Assembly: GCF_037975245.1 (NCBI RefSeq)
Contig: NC_092561.1
Span: forward strand, 17,491,001-17,555,000
Direction of reading: 5' to 3'
DNA length: 64,000 bases
DNA from: Apostichopus japonicus
Taxonomy: Eukaryota > Echinodermata > Holothuroidea > Aspidochirotida > Stichopodidae
Notes under the pieces: generated by a model
What the model saw: only the letters and a program-made list of their open reading frames with translations
Databases searched by the model: none
What the model was told of the DNA's origin: nothing
Made by a program: the position numbers and the translations under genes
Shown here: in pieces, positions 32,901 through 45,900 of the stretch
How positions within the stretch are numbered: the stretch's first letter is position 1
How the letters are laid out: each line of letters begins with the position of its first letter

Positions 32901-34114
32901 GCGAGGAGGGATGACTCATCATAGTCTTGCCAGAAGCAAAAAAAACGAAGAAAAAAAAATTGATATTGTAAATTAATTAAAAACCAAATGACAAATGAGA
33001 GAGAAAAGTCTCTACCATTAATTGTTTTTAAAATAAATGACTTGAAATTGTTATTATAGTTCTTATTGATATTTTTTACTTTATTTTCAATTTTCTCCCT
33101 ACATAGCTTTTAAAATACACAAGTCGGAGACAAGTTAGCCTTCTCAGCTTTCAATGTATGTCCTTCAAACGCAACATCAACACAATATTTGTAAATAATC
33201 AATATAACTTTTCTTACAAAAAAAAACATGTACAACACAATTTCTCAGCAATAAGAGGTCACCTTCGTCCTTCCCTTGTCCTCAATTTTTGAGAACAGGG
33301 TTCCTGACTGGTAGGGCTTCAAGATGAACACTCACTCGGCCAATAATCAAATCCAAAATAATTATGCAAATTCTTACAACGTTATTTACATAAAAAATCA
33401 TTGGATGGTAGTCATTTTTTTTTTTACTCTTGTTTTTTTGACAAATTCGAAACGACCAAACTATTTTTGCGATGCAAATTTAAAAAAAAAAAAGAGAAAA
33501 AACACGAGAACAAAGCTTTCAAATGAGCGACTATCCACACACACACACGCACAAAATGTTTCCAATATCATCAGGAAAAACAAACAAAGTTTATGCAAGA
33601 AATCATGAATATTTATTACCCCCAAAATGTTGAATATTTAATAATGACTCACAAATATAGGGAGACCAAACAGCACAGCAATGTCATCTTTCACTGTAAA
33701 ACGTAAAAACTATCAAATATTTTTCGCTCTGATTTTTTCAAAGCCACGACAATTCAAAAAACACAAAAGAGAGGGAAATACTGGCGTGATATTACGCAAT
33801 AAGAATGCCACGTAACCAAGCAATACAACGGTAAAGGAAAAAAATAACAAAAACAAAAATGTCATATTAAATAAATGTTGCACAAATACTTCACCCTGTA
33901 ATCTTAATCATTATTTAACTGTAAGAGTATGCTGTGTATGCTCTTAATCCTTCAGTAGTTTAGTTGCGCATACATAGGCGGGAAGGGGAGGGGGTGGGGG
34001 GTATGGGGGCAATATGGCCCCTTACATCATCATCATCAACTTTTATTCAAAGAAATTAGCCCGTTTACGAATACAAGCATTTTGTAACTTAAATATGGCA
34101 GAAATATGGAAAAC

Positions 34115-34443
34115 CAGCCAACAAATCTTTTTGAAATTTGTCGGCAAAGGCGAAAAAGTTTGGCAGCGAACAAAACTCCCGGTGGAGAGCTTTCTATCGA
34201 AAGTTTAAAGATGTCCCAACTTTGGCAGAAAAGTTTAATGCTATAATGGCCACTTTAACAGAGTGTGACCATTTCCCTTTCTGCAACAAATCTTTCTGAA
34301 ATTTGTCGGCAAAGGTGAAAAAGTTTGGCAGCGAACAACTCCCAGTGAAGAGCTTTCTATCGAAAGTTTAAAGATGTCCCGACTTTGGCAGATAAGTTTA
34401 ATGCTATAATGGCCACTTTAACAGAGTGTGAACATTTCCCTTT
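34115..34443 (+). repeat. Two-copy tandem duplication of about 163 bp
   Basis: Both copies run from AACAAATCTTT through AAAAAGTTTGGCAGCGAACA to CACTTTAACAGAGTGTGA and CATTTCCCTTT, with few differences. Confidence 0.9.
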
Positions 34444-36512
34444 GTTGGCAGTTTGAAGTAAACAAAAAAAAGAAGATAATCTTTTTCTTCTGTTTCAAAT
34501 CGACCAGGATAAAATTTAAACTAAACGTAAGAATGGATAACTTTAATAACAATATTTTTAAATTGTAATCTGGTTTAACACCCATTCGTGACACAGACCG
34601 TATGACATAACATTGTCACAAAGCTTGTCACAGACACTAACAACCATTGACTAGCTTAAATTTTCTGTGTATATGTCTCCAATCAAAAACGCGAGAGGAA
34701 ATAGAAAAAAAAAAAAAAAAAAGTATCCACAAATAGGAGGGCAAGAACTTGTCATAAAAATACTGGACACTCATTTTAAAAACGACACTAAATATGCTAG
34801 GCTTCTGACCACAACATCGACGACACTTGAACCGAAATATATAGAACTATGTTTAACCGTTTGTTTGATAATAACGAACACACAACGAAAAATTGAAACT
34901 CTCGTGTAAGTCACTATGAGTAAACACGTTATGGCCACGTACACCCTACAAAATGACGAAGAATAAAAATAGAAAAAAAAAAGAAAAAAAAAAGGTAATA
35001 ATGATAGTAATACAACAATGATGGTGAATACATAGCTGTCATTAATCCTAGTACTACATTAGTTAACTCAAGCCTGACAAAAACCTTATAAAAACTTTAT
35101 CGTTTTTTTATCCCGCTGATGTCAACTGTTTAGCCCCTTCATAATCACGCTTTATGTTAACAACCCTAAAGATTTGTTTGTCCATCTAAATCTCCCTCCT
35201 CCACCCCCCCTCGCCCCCCCATCCTCCCTATCATCTATTTGTTAGTGATAAAATATTCATCTGAGGTAACCCTGGCCTGTCACTCCAAATGACCACATAT
35301 GCAATTTTAACGAGAAACTTTTCTATCACTTTGAGAAAAAAAATGTGACCTTGAGAATTATATAAAATATGGACTAGCACTTTTCTACCAATAACAAAAC
35401 ACTACAAGAAGACTTTTTTTTTTCCCTGTTCGGTGTGTTTGACTATTAAGATGATAATTTATTTCAAGTTCAACCATTTACAAATCGATTTTTCTACTTT
35501 CTGTGTGGGTGTAAAAGTCAAGTAAAAATTAGACCTGTGGATTCTCCCGATTTTCTATTCTCTTCTCTAAGATTGAACCCTGCACGTAAAACATTTTCAC
35601 CTGTCATACATATTGCTTTTCTATAATTGCACTGGTTAGATAGATACGGCATACCATCCTCGCCGCGAGCTAAAAAAGAAGGATTCGGGGAAGCGCACCG
35701 AGGGATGTCGACGATTTGAATAAACGATCGATCCATAAATAGCAAAGACCGCGAGACAAAAGTTGAGTAAAAAAAAAAAAAAACATATTCACACCGGCAG
35801 TGTTCTAATACTGAAATACAGACGGCAGCAGAGTTAAAGTACAGATAAAACAGTTAATGTCGATGTTTTTAAGTATTTCTTCTCCCAGGGATGAGCCTGG
35901 TTATAAAAAAAAATCATGGAACTTTGCAAAAATTACGGTATAGGCTCCAGTTTGTGTATGCTACAGTGTGTTAGGATAATAGTTTTTGTCACCAAGGTAG
36001 AAAAGAAATCACGGATATTCCGCGAATTCACGGAAAAAGCTCATGCCTGTTCTCCAGGCTTGGATTCACCATACTATCTGTAGCTATTCACCCTTCCCCT
36101 ACCCTCGACCCATTCATGAAATAAAATTATACCCCTTTAAACCTCGGTGGATAATTTACACATTTCCACAACAGACATTTTGGGAGAAAAGTTGACTTTC
36201 TTGTAATCAATTCCCAAATAATTGTATAATGCCTCCTGCTCATTCTTGTATTTTGTATTTATTTATTTTTATTATAATTTTTTTTTTCAACTTACACAGA
36301 TGATTATCATAGTAAGTTATTCCAATCAAATTTTTATTTTTTGGTCTAGTAATACCAGCTTGGAAACTTGTGAGCCTTGAAACCCTTAGATTATGTGATC
36401 TGGAACAATAACAGACAATATTCTTTGTGTTTTTCTTTAACTTTTAAGTAGAATATGGAGAAAAAAAAACCTACCTAAAACTGTTATAAACTACAATTAT
36501 AGCTTACTTAAA

Positions 36513-36809
36513 AAAATCAATCTGATCTCTTGTAGAGTTTGCGGCATCCAGTATGTTGGCGAAACCAAAACCACCCTCAAGAAGCGATTCTATGGTCACA
36601 GATCCACAGTCAACACCATGAAGACTGAGACCCCAGTTGGAGAACATTTTAACCTTCCCAACCATACCATTAACGACATGTCCCTACAGGGGATTGAATC
36701 CTTAGGTAGCCGTCCTGACCTAGTACGAATCAGCAGAGAGAGGCTCTGGATGCAACGCCTTCGTACCATTCAACCTCATGGGCTGAACATTCAGGAAGGA
36801 CATGACTAA
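36513..36809 (+). pseudogene. Truncated Penelope-like polyprotein, GIY-YIG endonuclease end
   Basis: About 98 codons open to the TAA at 36807-36809. It reads SCRVCGIQYVGETKTTL, then KKRFYGHRS, HFNLPNH, and ISRERLWMQRL near the end. YVGET and the RF.GH motif are the usual catalytic-domain landmarks of Penelope-type GIY-YIG nucleases, and the Glu in RERLW is also expected. The frame is intact but the RT domain and start are missing, so it is a dead fragment. Confidence 0.78.
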
Positions 36810-37096
36810 CTTTCCTCTGTTCCCTACTCCTTCTCCCCTTTCTCCCTCCCCCCCCCTTTCACTCTTCTTCTCACAGCTCTCTTCCCCTACATTTTTCTTC
36901 ACACCTTTCTGTCTTTGTCCCTCTCCAGTTTATCCTCTCTTTGTCCCTCCACAGTTTATCTCCTTCCTCTCCTCTTCTCCTGTTGCTTTCTACTTATAAT
37001 CCCCTTTCATCCATCTCATTGTGTTCACCGTGCTCATTAACCTGTCTGTATTCTGTGCGTGTTTTTGTCCCCTCTGTTACTGTAACTTGTCATTTA

Positions 37097-37135
37097 GCCT
37101 CTGAAGAAGATCCTGCTAGGATCGAAACGTCAGGC
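37097..37135 (+). ncRNA. Hammerhead-ribozyme-like motif of the Penelope-like element
   Basis: Order seen: GCCT (stem I), CTGAAGA core, one extra A, GATCC-TGCTA-GGATC (stem II and loop), GAAA core, C-G plus A-U as a two-pair stem III, GTC cleavage triplet, AGGC (stem I). Penelope-like elements are known to carry minimal hammerheads. The extra A after CTGAAGA departs from the standard core, so activity is uncertain. Confidence 0.5.
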
Positions 37136-37195
37136 CAACTTACTTTTACACATTCTATTACACAGGCTCTCTAGTGGATAAGCAGTTTGCTAACA

Positions 37196-40100
37196 GTTTT
37201 ATTTTATTTTTATTTTAAAAAAATCAATTAAGTTGATCTAGATTAATCCTTTACCAAATCTAACTTAGTCAGACCAGAGTTGCTCACCCACATTAGCTCA
37301 CTATTTTTCCCATTTTATCTCCATTTTCGTTCTTTCCATTGCTAAGTTGCAAATGTACCCTTTTCATTTGTTTTTCTGCAGGGAAAGGAGGGAGGGAGGG
37401 GAGGAGGCGGGGTAGAGAGGGGGGAGGGATTCCCTTGAGGGGATATTTTCTTTTTCATAAAGTACATTAGTTCAATAACTGCCTGCTTGGTATTCTTACA
37501 TCAGATTTTAACTTTTGTCATGAATAGAGAGAGAGACATGAATAAACCCTTATAAACCAAACATGATATTATTGTAAACCAGGAAACAAACTGACATGAC
37601 CTGGAAATAGTGGACTGAAGAATACCTACATCTGATTGGCTGACCTATGAGGGTAACCACGGTAACATTTCCAACTAGGGGGGGGGGGGGGAGAGATCAC
37701 ATCCTGTTTATAAAGAGAGAGTCTGGTATTCTTATAATAGACCGACCTGTGATATTAAAAATGGATATTCAAGTCATATAAACATTGGTAACTAAATATT
37801 TGAGTAACCTGGTTCAATTCCCCATCTACAATTGTTTTTATTCCATTCCTATCAAATTTCTATTAAAAGTCGTTTTCTTTTGGAAAATGTAAATATTTGT
37901 TGAAGTCATTGCAGACCTTTTGTAACCTCATAGTGCGTTGTCACACCAACATCATCAAACCTTTCAGGCAAAATGAATGATTTATAGTTTTATGTCACCT
38001 CTGTAAAGTTGAAAGGTATGATAAACAGGCAGTTTGATGAAACAGCTACCTTCATATTCCTGACATTACATTTCTGATTAATTTTTGTATTCCTCTTTAC
38101 ACTCTGTAACATTCAACCATACACGACATTTAATTTCACAAAATAATCCCCAGATAATTTCTGACAAGTATCAAACGACTCATTTCGAAGATTGTCCCAG
38201 TGAGGGGGGGGGGGGGGTTTAACGACCTGTTTAAGTACTGTTGTTGTTACATTCCCTGTCCCTCACATCCTTAGATGCTGCACGAAAACATTAAATGAGC
38301 AAAGAATACTACATCTCGTTAACGGTAAATCTCGTTAACGGTAAAACCATCAGCAACAGTGTGGAATAACAAGTTAAACAGGCAAAAAAGAAAGATAAAT
38401 AAATGATGCGAGTCAACACCGTTTAACAGCACCCCTCCAAGGATGCGACAATTGGTTACAAAAATTAAGCGAGTTAAAACATAGGCCGAAAGATGAAGGG
38501 AAGCGGGAGGCATTTATAATGGGATTTTATCAATTTGTTATATGTAAAAGATAACCCTAGTGATGAACAAAGTTTGTATAAACACCGAGTCACCGAACCG
38601 GTTTACACATGTGGACAATTTAGTATAAACACACTCATCCATACACCCTCACCAGTTTACAAAACATCAAACGTTTTTCTTCTATCGATTAGAGAGCGGG
38701 GGTTGGGTGGAAGAGGTTTGGGGGGGTGGTGTGGGGGTGTTTTTATTATAACGACGACAACAGAGGACGTTTGTGATATTTTTTTTGCTTTCCTCTCGAG
38801 TGAACGAAATATATAAGGACAGATTAAAATGTAGACAATCGGACAACCCTTTCATAACACCATGAGAAACAAACGGTTGGTGGGCAATGGATGACATGAC
38901 GACGCACACGATGATGAGGACGCAACGACGTTGACGACGACATCTTAAATGACGCATAAAAACGGTTCTTTATTGGCGGGTAAATCTGATGGAAGAAAAG
39001 ACGGACAAAAGAAAAATAAAAAACGCAAGTTAGGACGGACGTAGATAAAAAAAACAACGAGGAGAGGGCCGAAAGACGGCGGACATTATTCGAAGGGAGT
39101 GAGAGAGAGAGATAGAGAGAGAAAACAAATAATGTGAATGTTAGTGTTGTAAGCTCAGAGAAACACGGAAAAATAATGAATAGATATTACAAAAATAAAA
39201 CCAATCGCACAAATCCTGTCACCCTTCCTGTATGGGTTAATGATTCCTACGTTATATGTTGAAGGTCTGCAATGGGATTTGTTCAAGCCATATGTGATAA
39301 GAAAATAAATTCTTCTGTGTCAATTTTGTTTTGATTAATTCTAAAAATTTGAATTATGCTCTCAAAAACACAATACTATATCTTGGAAGATTAGCTGAAA
39401 TAAACTGATAATACTGGTCGAGTTTGCATGTACAATCCGTGGCTATAGCAATTTTTTAGTAGTCTGAATATTATACTATCAGCTCGAAATTGTTTTTCCC
39501 CTCGCTGTACCCGTTTACTTAGAAAAATATTTTTGGATGCTCGACGACTCGAATTTTCATTTGCAATATCTATCTATCATACTTTGAGAGACTAGCTTGT
39601 TTAATATTTGATAGATTAACGCAAAGTCACAGGTTAGAAGATATGTGCTTAGTCGACCATACACCATGATGGACAGACACACACACACACATACACGTGC
39701 AATGATGAATGACTTCTAGACGCATCACAAAACTTGTTGGACAACACATGAAATATTAACCAATACATGAAATATTAACCAATGATTAATAGCACCATAC
39801 ACATATGGAAAGCAGTATTAGAAGGGGACGGAAACAAAAAATATTGGGCGAGAAAGTAATGACTTTTCTGGTATATTCTTTGGTTGGCAGATCTTTAATA
39901 AATATATACTGTAATAGCTTAAAAATACAAAGCTTTAATCTATATCATTGCATGATTTTGTCAAAAGGTGAACAGTTTTGGGTAACATTGCATCCCTTTG
40001 TAGCTCAATCTGAGTTTTACAGTTTTGCATGATAACATCTTGGCCATCATCACCCCGCACAAGCTTGTACTGAGAAATGGCTGTCTGGATAAACGACCTC

Positions 40101-43100
40101 ACAATGTGAGCATGGGATACCACGCTGTTAAGCCAGAAGGCCTATACCTAGGCATAAACACTGTTAGAATCAATGTTACTGTTTTAAATCTTTGGTATCT
40201 CATTCTTTCATTCTCTTCCTAACATCTGTCTTTTATCAACTTTGGAAATCAGCTCAAAATTGTTCACAGTGAATCTCTATGATAAGTTACCCTCTCTGTT
40301 GTGATCCCAAAAGCACCATTTTGTTTCAAAAACTAAAGAATCTATTGTTATACCAAGAACCAATTAATAATATAAGATATATGTCTCTACAGGGAACAGT
40401 GACATCTCTTCAGGGAACCGTGACAGAAGGAATTAGCGATATAGATTCTTTACCATCATTGTTGTCGTTTGAAGCAAATCTATTTGATTTTCTCCTGTGT
40501 AACAGAATTTTCTAACACACATTTTATGACAGAACTCAGATTTGAAATTTGATGGACGTACTTTAACACTGAATACCAGATGCAGTAAACATGAACTCTC
40601 CAACACTTTTAAGTACTTTTTCACTTTTTATAATTCCCAATATAACATTTTTTTTTCAAATATAAAATATAGGGTTATTAAGGGAATCAAAACTTTGGAC
40701 AAAATTTATTTGGTAAACTAGCAAATAACCGGGTATTTAAATTATAATGATGATAATAATAAATACCAATTCATACTAAAACAAATTAATTTATGAAACT
40801 GCTGCATCCTGACTTGAAAATATGACAATGTATAAATTTAATCTCATCTAAACGAGTAAAGTTAGCTGGTATAAAAGGAAAAACTATACCTTCTAATGAT
40901 AGCAAATATAAACTTCCACCCCAATTCTAATATGCAAATTAAGACTACAAAATACATTGGCTATGAGCGAAGACTAACTGTTGATAGTGATTTGATAAGT
41001 AACAAAGGTATTAAACATCTCTTGTGAAAAACAGGACTAATATTCAAATGTCGACTCAACATGTACTTTTATGTTGTGATACTGCACGCTACAACGCAAC
41101 CAGTATTACTAAATAGGAACACAGACCAAACTGTCACCTTAAACTTAAATGATAGATAACTTTATGCAAATTCTTCAAACAGCTAAGAAAAACTAAATCC
41201 TGTTCCATTTGGAAGATATCCAACTTATGTCTCCGTGAGTTCATTTTTATACGTCTGTGATATCACACAACCACTTGGATCTGAAACCATTTGCTTTCTC
41301 TATTGTTTCTTCCTAAATTTTCAAGGGCAAAATGTTACCAGTGTTTTGACAGTGACACCCATGCCAGGTCATGTTAAGACTGTAGATTCAACATTTTCAA
41401 AACCCACCTCCCTTACGCAATTAAAATTGTAATTGATAAAGAAGAAGATAAAAAAAACAAAAAAACAAAAAAAATGGAGCATGTGGGATGCGATGATGTC
41501 ATATTTAGACTTGATCAAGTCCTCTGCCTTTAATGTGAAGAAAAATTAAATTTGTGATATCTCCCAAATGGAATGAGGTTTTCTCAGCTGTTTTGTGGAA
41601 GTTGTTCATAACAGTTTTGCCTATAACATACATCAATAATGAAGGTTTGCATTTTTTCCTTCTTAAAAATCTGAGATACCAGTTTTGAGATCCATATCGT
41701 TACTACTAACAGAGCACACATGAAACATGAATATTCACAGAAATTCAATAAAATATCGATTTTTAAGACTTACAATAATTCAATCATCTTACATTAATAT
41801 TTGAATATGATAATTATGAGGTGCTTGAAGACTAATTTCCTCATTTTTGTTTTGGTTTCCTCATTTCTTAAATATCTTCCCTTCGTATCGAGGAAGCCGG
41901 ATAAAAGCCAGCCCAGTCCAGGCTTCAACTAAAAAGGTGTTTAAAAACTTTACAACTCTATATGGTAAAACATTATTGAATAAATATTTATAGTCTTGTT
42001 CCCAGCAATATTGCACGTTTCTATCACACACACACACACTCACTCACAATTGTGTTTCTTTAAATATTAACCGTAACTCTATATTAACCGTAATATTAAC
42101 CGTAACCGTAAGTCTCAAGGAACGGCTACTATAATACACCTCGTATATTCATTATGCTGATAGTACTGTATTTTGCATAGTTCAACGAATACCAAAACTA
42201 GAAGGATTTCATCTCAAACAAAAACCAAACTTTTTTCAAACGAAAATTCCAGCGGAGACAGAGGTAAATATTTTGGACAATCTTTCCTTTTTCTACTATT
42301 ACACATAAGTGCAAAACTAACAACATAAAATATCACGCCCTTTCAGGTTATTAATATTATTATTAATATAGTGATGCCATCATATATGCTAGAAAGTCCC
42401 AAAAATGGTCACCCATGCTCAAAGTTTGACCATAAATTCACGACTCTTCATATATCTTGTAATTCTCCCGGAGAGCAACATTTTTGAGAAATTTTAGAAC
42501 GATAAAAATTTGGCGGCAACACAGATCAAGTTGATGATAGCTTTGAATAGAAGTGGCTGATTGGTTACCATATGGAAAAAGGGCTGGGAAGGGGCTCTGA
42601 AAGGGTGGGGGATGGAGTGGGTGGGGGGGGGTTGGGGTGTGGAGATTCATTCTACTTCTTTGCATTACCTGAATGTAAGATATGATAAGATATCGACCAA
42701 CTCAAATGCAGGTAACAGAACACTTCCCCCCGATTAAGTGACTGGGATATTTTTAAGATAAAAAAGTTTGTCCCTGACAAGTAATTGAATATTGTGTGAT
42801 TTTTCAAAGAGGGAACTTATTTTTATGAGTAAGGAGATATGATAACATCACACCCTTAACATATATTTAGTGCAAAATTTTGTCCTTTCATATCTTGAGA
42901 AAATGATTTTTGTGTGGGAAAACAGATCTGATTTTGCGAGAGAAACCGTCGAGCCGACGAGTTGCCGCAGAACTCACACCTGTCTCTAACAGTGCCAGGA
43001 AATGAGGTTTTAATATTACTTATGGTTCGGTGGGGGGATTGGCTTTCAGGGGACCAGGTGCTAGTCAACAAATTTCATGATGGCGGCTCTTTAATCTAAA

Positions 43101-43666
43101 GAAGGAGGCTTACCTTACACTCAGATAGAAAATAGAAACGTTATATCGTTAAACTTTATGGATGCTAGGGTTTATCGACTGTGTTTGTAAAGTTTTTTCG
43201 AATGTAGTAGGCTTTGTGTCTCAGACCGTATTTAATACCACATATGATTTTATGAAGTCGTTGATTCTTCTTTGGATACGCAGACAGCAAAGGTCTAAAC
43301 AGTGGTCTTAAATGGTGTCTATAATAAGAGAGAACAGTTTCGACGCTACAACACCATGAAATGAAAAGGAAAACAACATGAAAACAAAGATTTAAAGCGA
43401 GGGGACATTCTGCCGAGACAATGTTTGAATTTGCTGCAGACCGAGGAAGGCCGGCACCGTTTTGGCTACGGGGGACCAGGAATTCAATTCCTTTGGCAGA
43501 TTATGATGTCCACATAGAAGAGGCTCTCTGTTCGATGTTTCCGATTCCAGTGTGTTCGGTGACGGTCCTTCCCAGGGTGCTCTCAGCTTCTTCGTCGACT
43601 ACTGGCTATATCTCTACAAACTGGAGAGTCAGTATTTTATTAGCAGCTTTTGATGGATTAACTCAC
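37196..43666. other. Intergenic DNA or 3' UTR of the CELF-like gene
   Basis: No further coding exon recognised. Holds G-runs (37670, 38200), CA microsatellites (39670, 42020) and AT-rich DNA. The 3' UTR of the minus-strand CELF gene should begin here at 43666 and run leftward; its end was not located. Confidence 0.45.
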
Positions 43667-43788
43667 CTAGTACGGCTTATCCTTGGCTCTCTTCAGCTGC
43701 ACCTTCAGTCGCTTTGTGCCGATCTGAAAACCGTTCATCGCTTGAATGGCCGACTGGGCCTCGCTTGGATCATTGAAGCTCACAAAGC
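43667..43788 (-). CDS. CELF: CELF-like last coding exon (second half of RRM3, stop)
   Basis: Encodes [19 protein letters not shown] through LKRAKDKPY and TAG (43669-43667). The stop is followed at once by GTGAGT, a strong donor, so the 3' UTR may contain an intron that starts right after the stop. Confidence 0.93.
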
Positions 43789-45861
43789 CTGATATCAGAA
43801 AATGAAAGGAAGAAAAAGATTATTTTATCTCTGAGGCAAAAATCATAATATGTTATCATTTGAAAACGGGGATTTGGGATTAGAAACCATAGTCCAAAGT
43901 AAGTCAACATCCGGCAATGTCAAGAAAGCCTCGTTTTCAGGAATGATTACTGGAGTCTCTGTATTTTTAACATAGTGATAGAAAAGTCCAGATAGGGCAA
44001 GATAACAAGGCCTTGCTGTAAGAATAACATCATTTAATACCAGACTTTTGATTAAACATAGTCCAAAGGAACTCCAGATAGGGCAAGAATAAACAACGAT
44101 CAGAAAATGGCAAGATAAGTCCCTGTTGTTAGAATAACTTAAAGCTGGACTTTTAATTAAATATACTCCTAAAGCAAGTTCAGAAAGGTCAAGCTATAAA
44201 GGCATGATCTCAGTCTATGTAGAAGATTGCTGGACTCATCAGTATAAAAAAGTCATAAAAAAGTCCAGAAAAGCTAAAATCTGCTACAAATGCCTGATGT
44301 ATTATAGGAAAGTGACAATTTTCCTGATGTCACCATCCTACCTTTAAATTTGTCATCTTGAAGGATTTGCAAGGATACTAGACTCTTCAGTACACAATTA
44401 ATAGCTATGTGGTTTCAGTGTGTCTGTCTTTATCACACACAGGCCAATGTTACTTAAATGGATGACATAGCTGCAAAATATCACCAGATCCTTTGACTTT
44501 CATTCTTCATGCAGACTGCATTAGAGGGCAGCAGACTGCATTAGAGGGCAGCAGACTGCATTAGAGGGCAGCAGACTGTATTAGAGGGCAGCAGACTGCA
44601 TGAGAGGGCAGCGGACTGCATAGAGAGGGCAGCAGACTGCATATAGACGGCAGCAGACTGCTCAAGAAAAAGTTGACCACAAATTGTTTGACTTCAGCAG
44701 GATTAAATTCTGTATACTCAGAGTGCTGTTGTAGTTCAGAGACATGTAAGTCTGTCATCAGTGTCAAGTTTAATCTGCAATACCTTTAACACGACTCAAC
44801 GGTCTTCAGGGAATAATTTTAGCTTTCAATTTTTGTGTAGCATGTTTGCAGGATCTGAAATTATGTCGCTTATGTAATACTACATTTCCTGTGTACAAAC
44901 ACAAATATATATTCATCTTTGCATCTGTATATAGCTACTGGACAATATTGCGTGGCCTCTAGCAATTGGTTACTGGATAAAATTATTCCCTGGTTCTGTA
45001 CAACTAACCATGCTCCATAGAAAATATAAATATAGTAATAAATAAGAAATGCCCAAAAAAAAGTAAAGAAAAAACCTTAGGTACTTTTTATCTCATGATA
45101 TGAAAGTGAGAGACTTACCGAAGCATTTGCTTAAGTTTGTCTTTTTGTCTATGTATACTTTTGCACTGAGAACAGTTCCGAAGGGCGAAAATGAATTATG
45201 CAACTCGTAGTCACCAAAATCAGGCGGCAGGTGGTAGATGAATAGGTTACAGCCCTCTGGGCCTGAGGATGAAGACAGAAGAAAAAACACCGAAAATGTA
45301 GAGAGATCCAGGTATGCATCGATTTAGATGTCTGAAGCAATTCCCTCAATACAAAAGGACAAATATATTCATGAAAGACTTACCTGCATATGAAATGTGC
45401 ATTATTGTTTTACAGGCAGGTAGCCATGGGAGCGAAATGTTTATATATATATATATTATATATTATATATAGATATATGTTTATATATAGATATATCTCT
45501 ATATATGTATATATATATCTCTATATATATATATATATATCTCTATATATGTTGAGACTAGTGGAACACTAGTAGTTGTAACTCAGAGTTTCACACGTTG
45601 AGCGATCATCAGACAACTGTTGTCAGTTGTGTGTTGGCAGTTGTCTGATGATCGCTCAATGCGTGAAACTCTGAGTTACAACTACTAGTGTTCCACTAGT
45701 CTCAACTAGTCTCAACATATATTCCGCTCTGTCCACCGGACATAGAGCACTCTGCGCCAAGATAGACGCCAACCAACCAACTCTATATATATATATATCT
45801 CTATATATCTCTATATATATATCTATATATATATCTATATATATATATCTATATATATATA

Positions 45862-45900
<39 letters not shown>

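Larger units (their letters stand above)
28148..36512. other. Intergenic DNA, possibly with distal 3' UTR of the CELF gene
   Basis: No host exon recognised on either strand. Contains the 30-bp minisatellite (29583-29946), a two-copy repeat (34115-34443) and many homopolymer G, C and A tracts (for example 30780, 31165, 31940, 34720). A 160-aa minus frame at 28356-28838 has no recognisable features. Confidence 0.5.
36513..37195 (+). mobile_element. 3' end of a Penelope-like retroelement
   Basis: A 5'-truncated insertion. It starts within the GIY-YIG endonuclease domain (36513-36809) and continues with a pyrimidine-rich non-coding tail, a hammerhead-like motif at 37097-37135 and a T/A-rich end. 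No reverse-transcriptase part is present upstream. Assignment rests on the CGIQYVGET signature and the tail. Confidence 0.75.

Noticed and set aside
43421-43792. 123-codon frame on the plus strand
   Set aside because: It is antisense to the last CELF coding exon, which is clearly the real gene.
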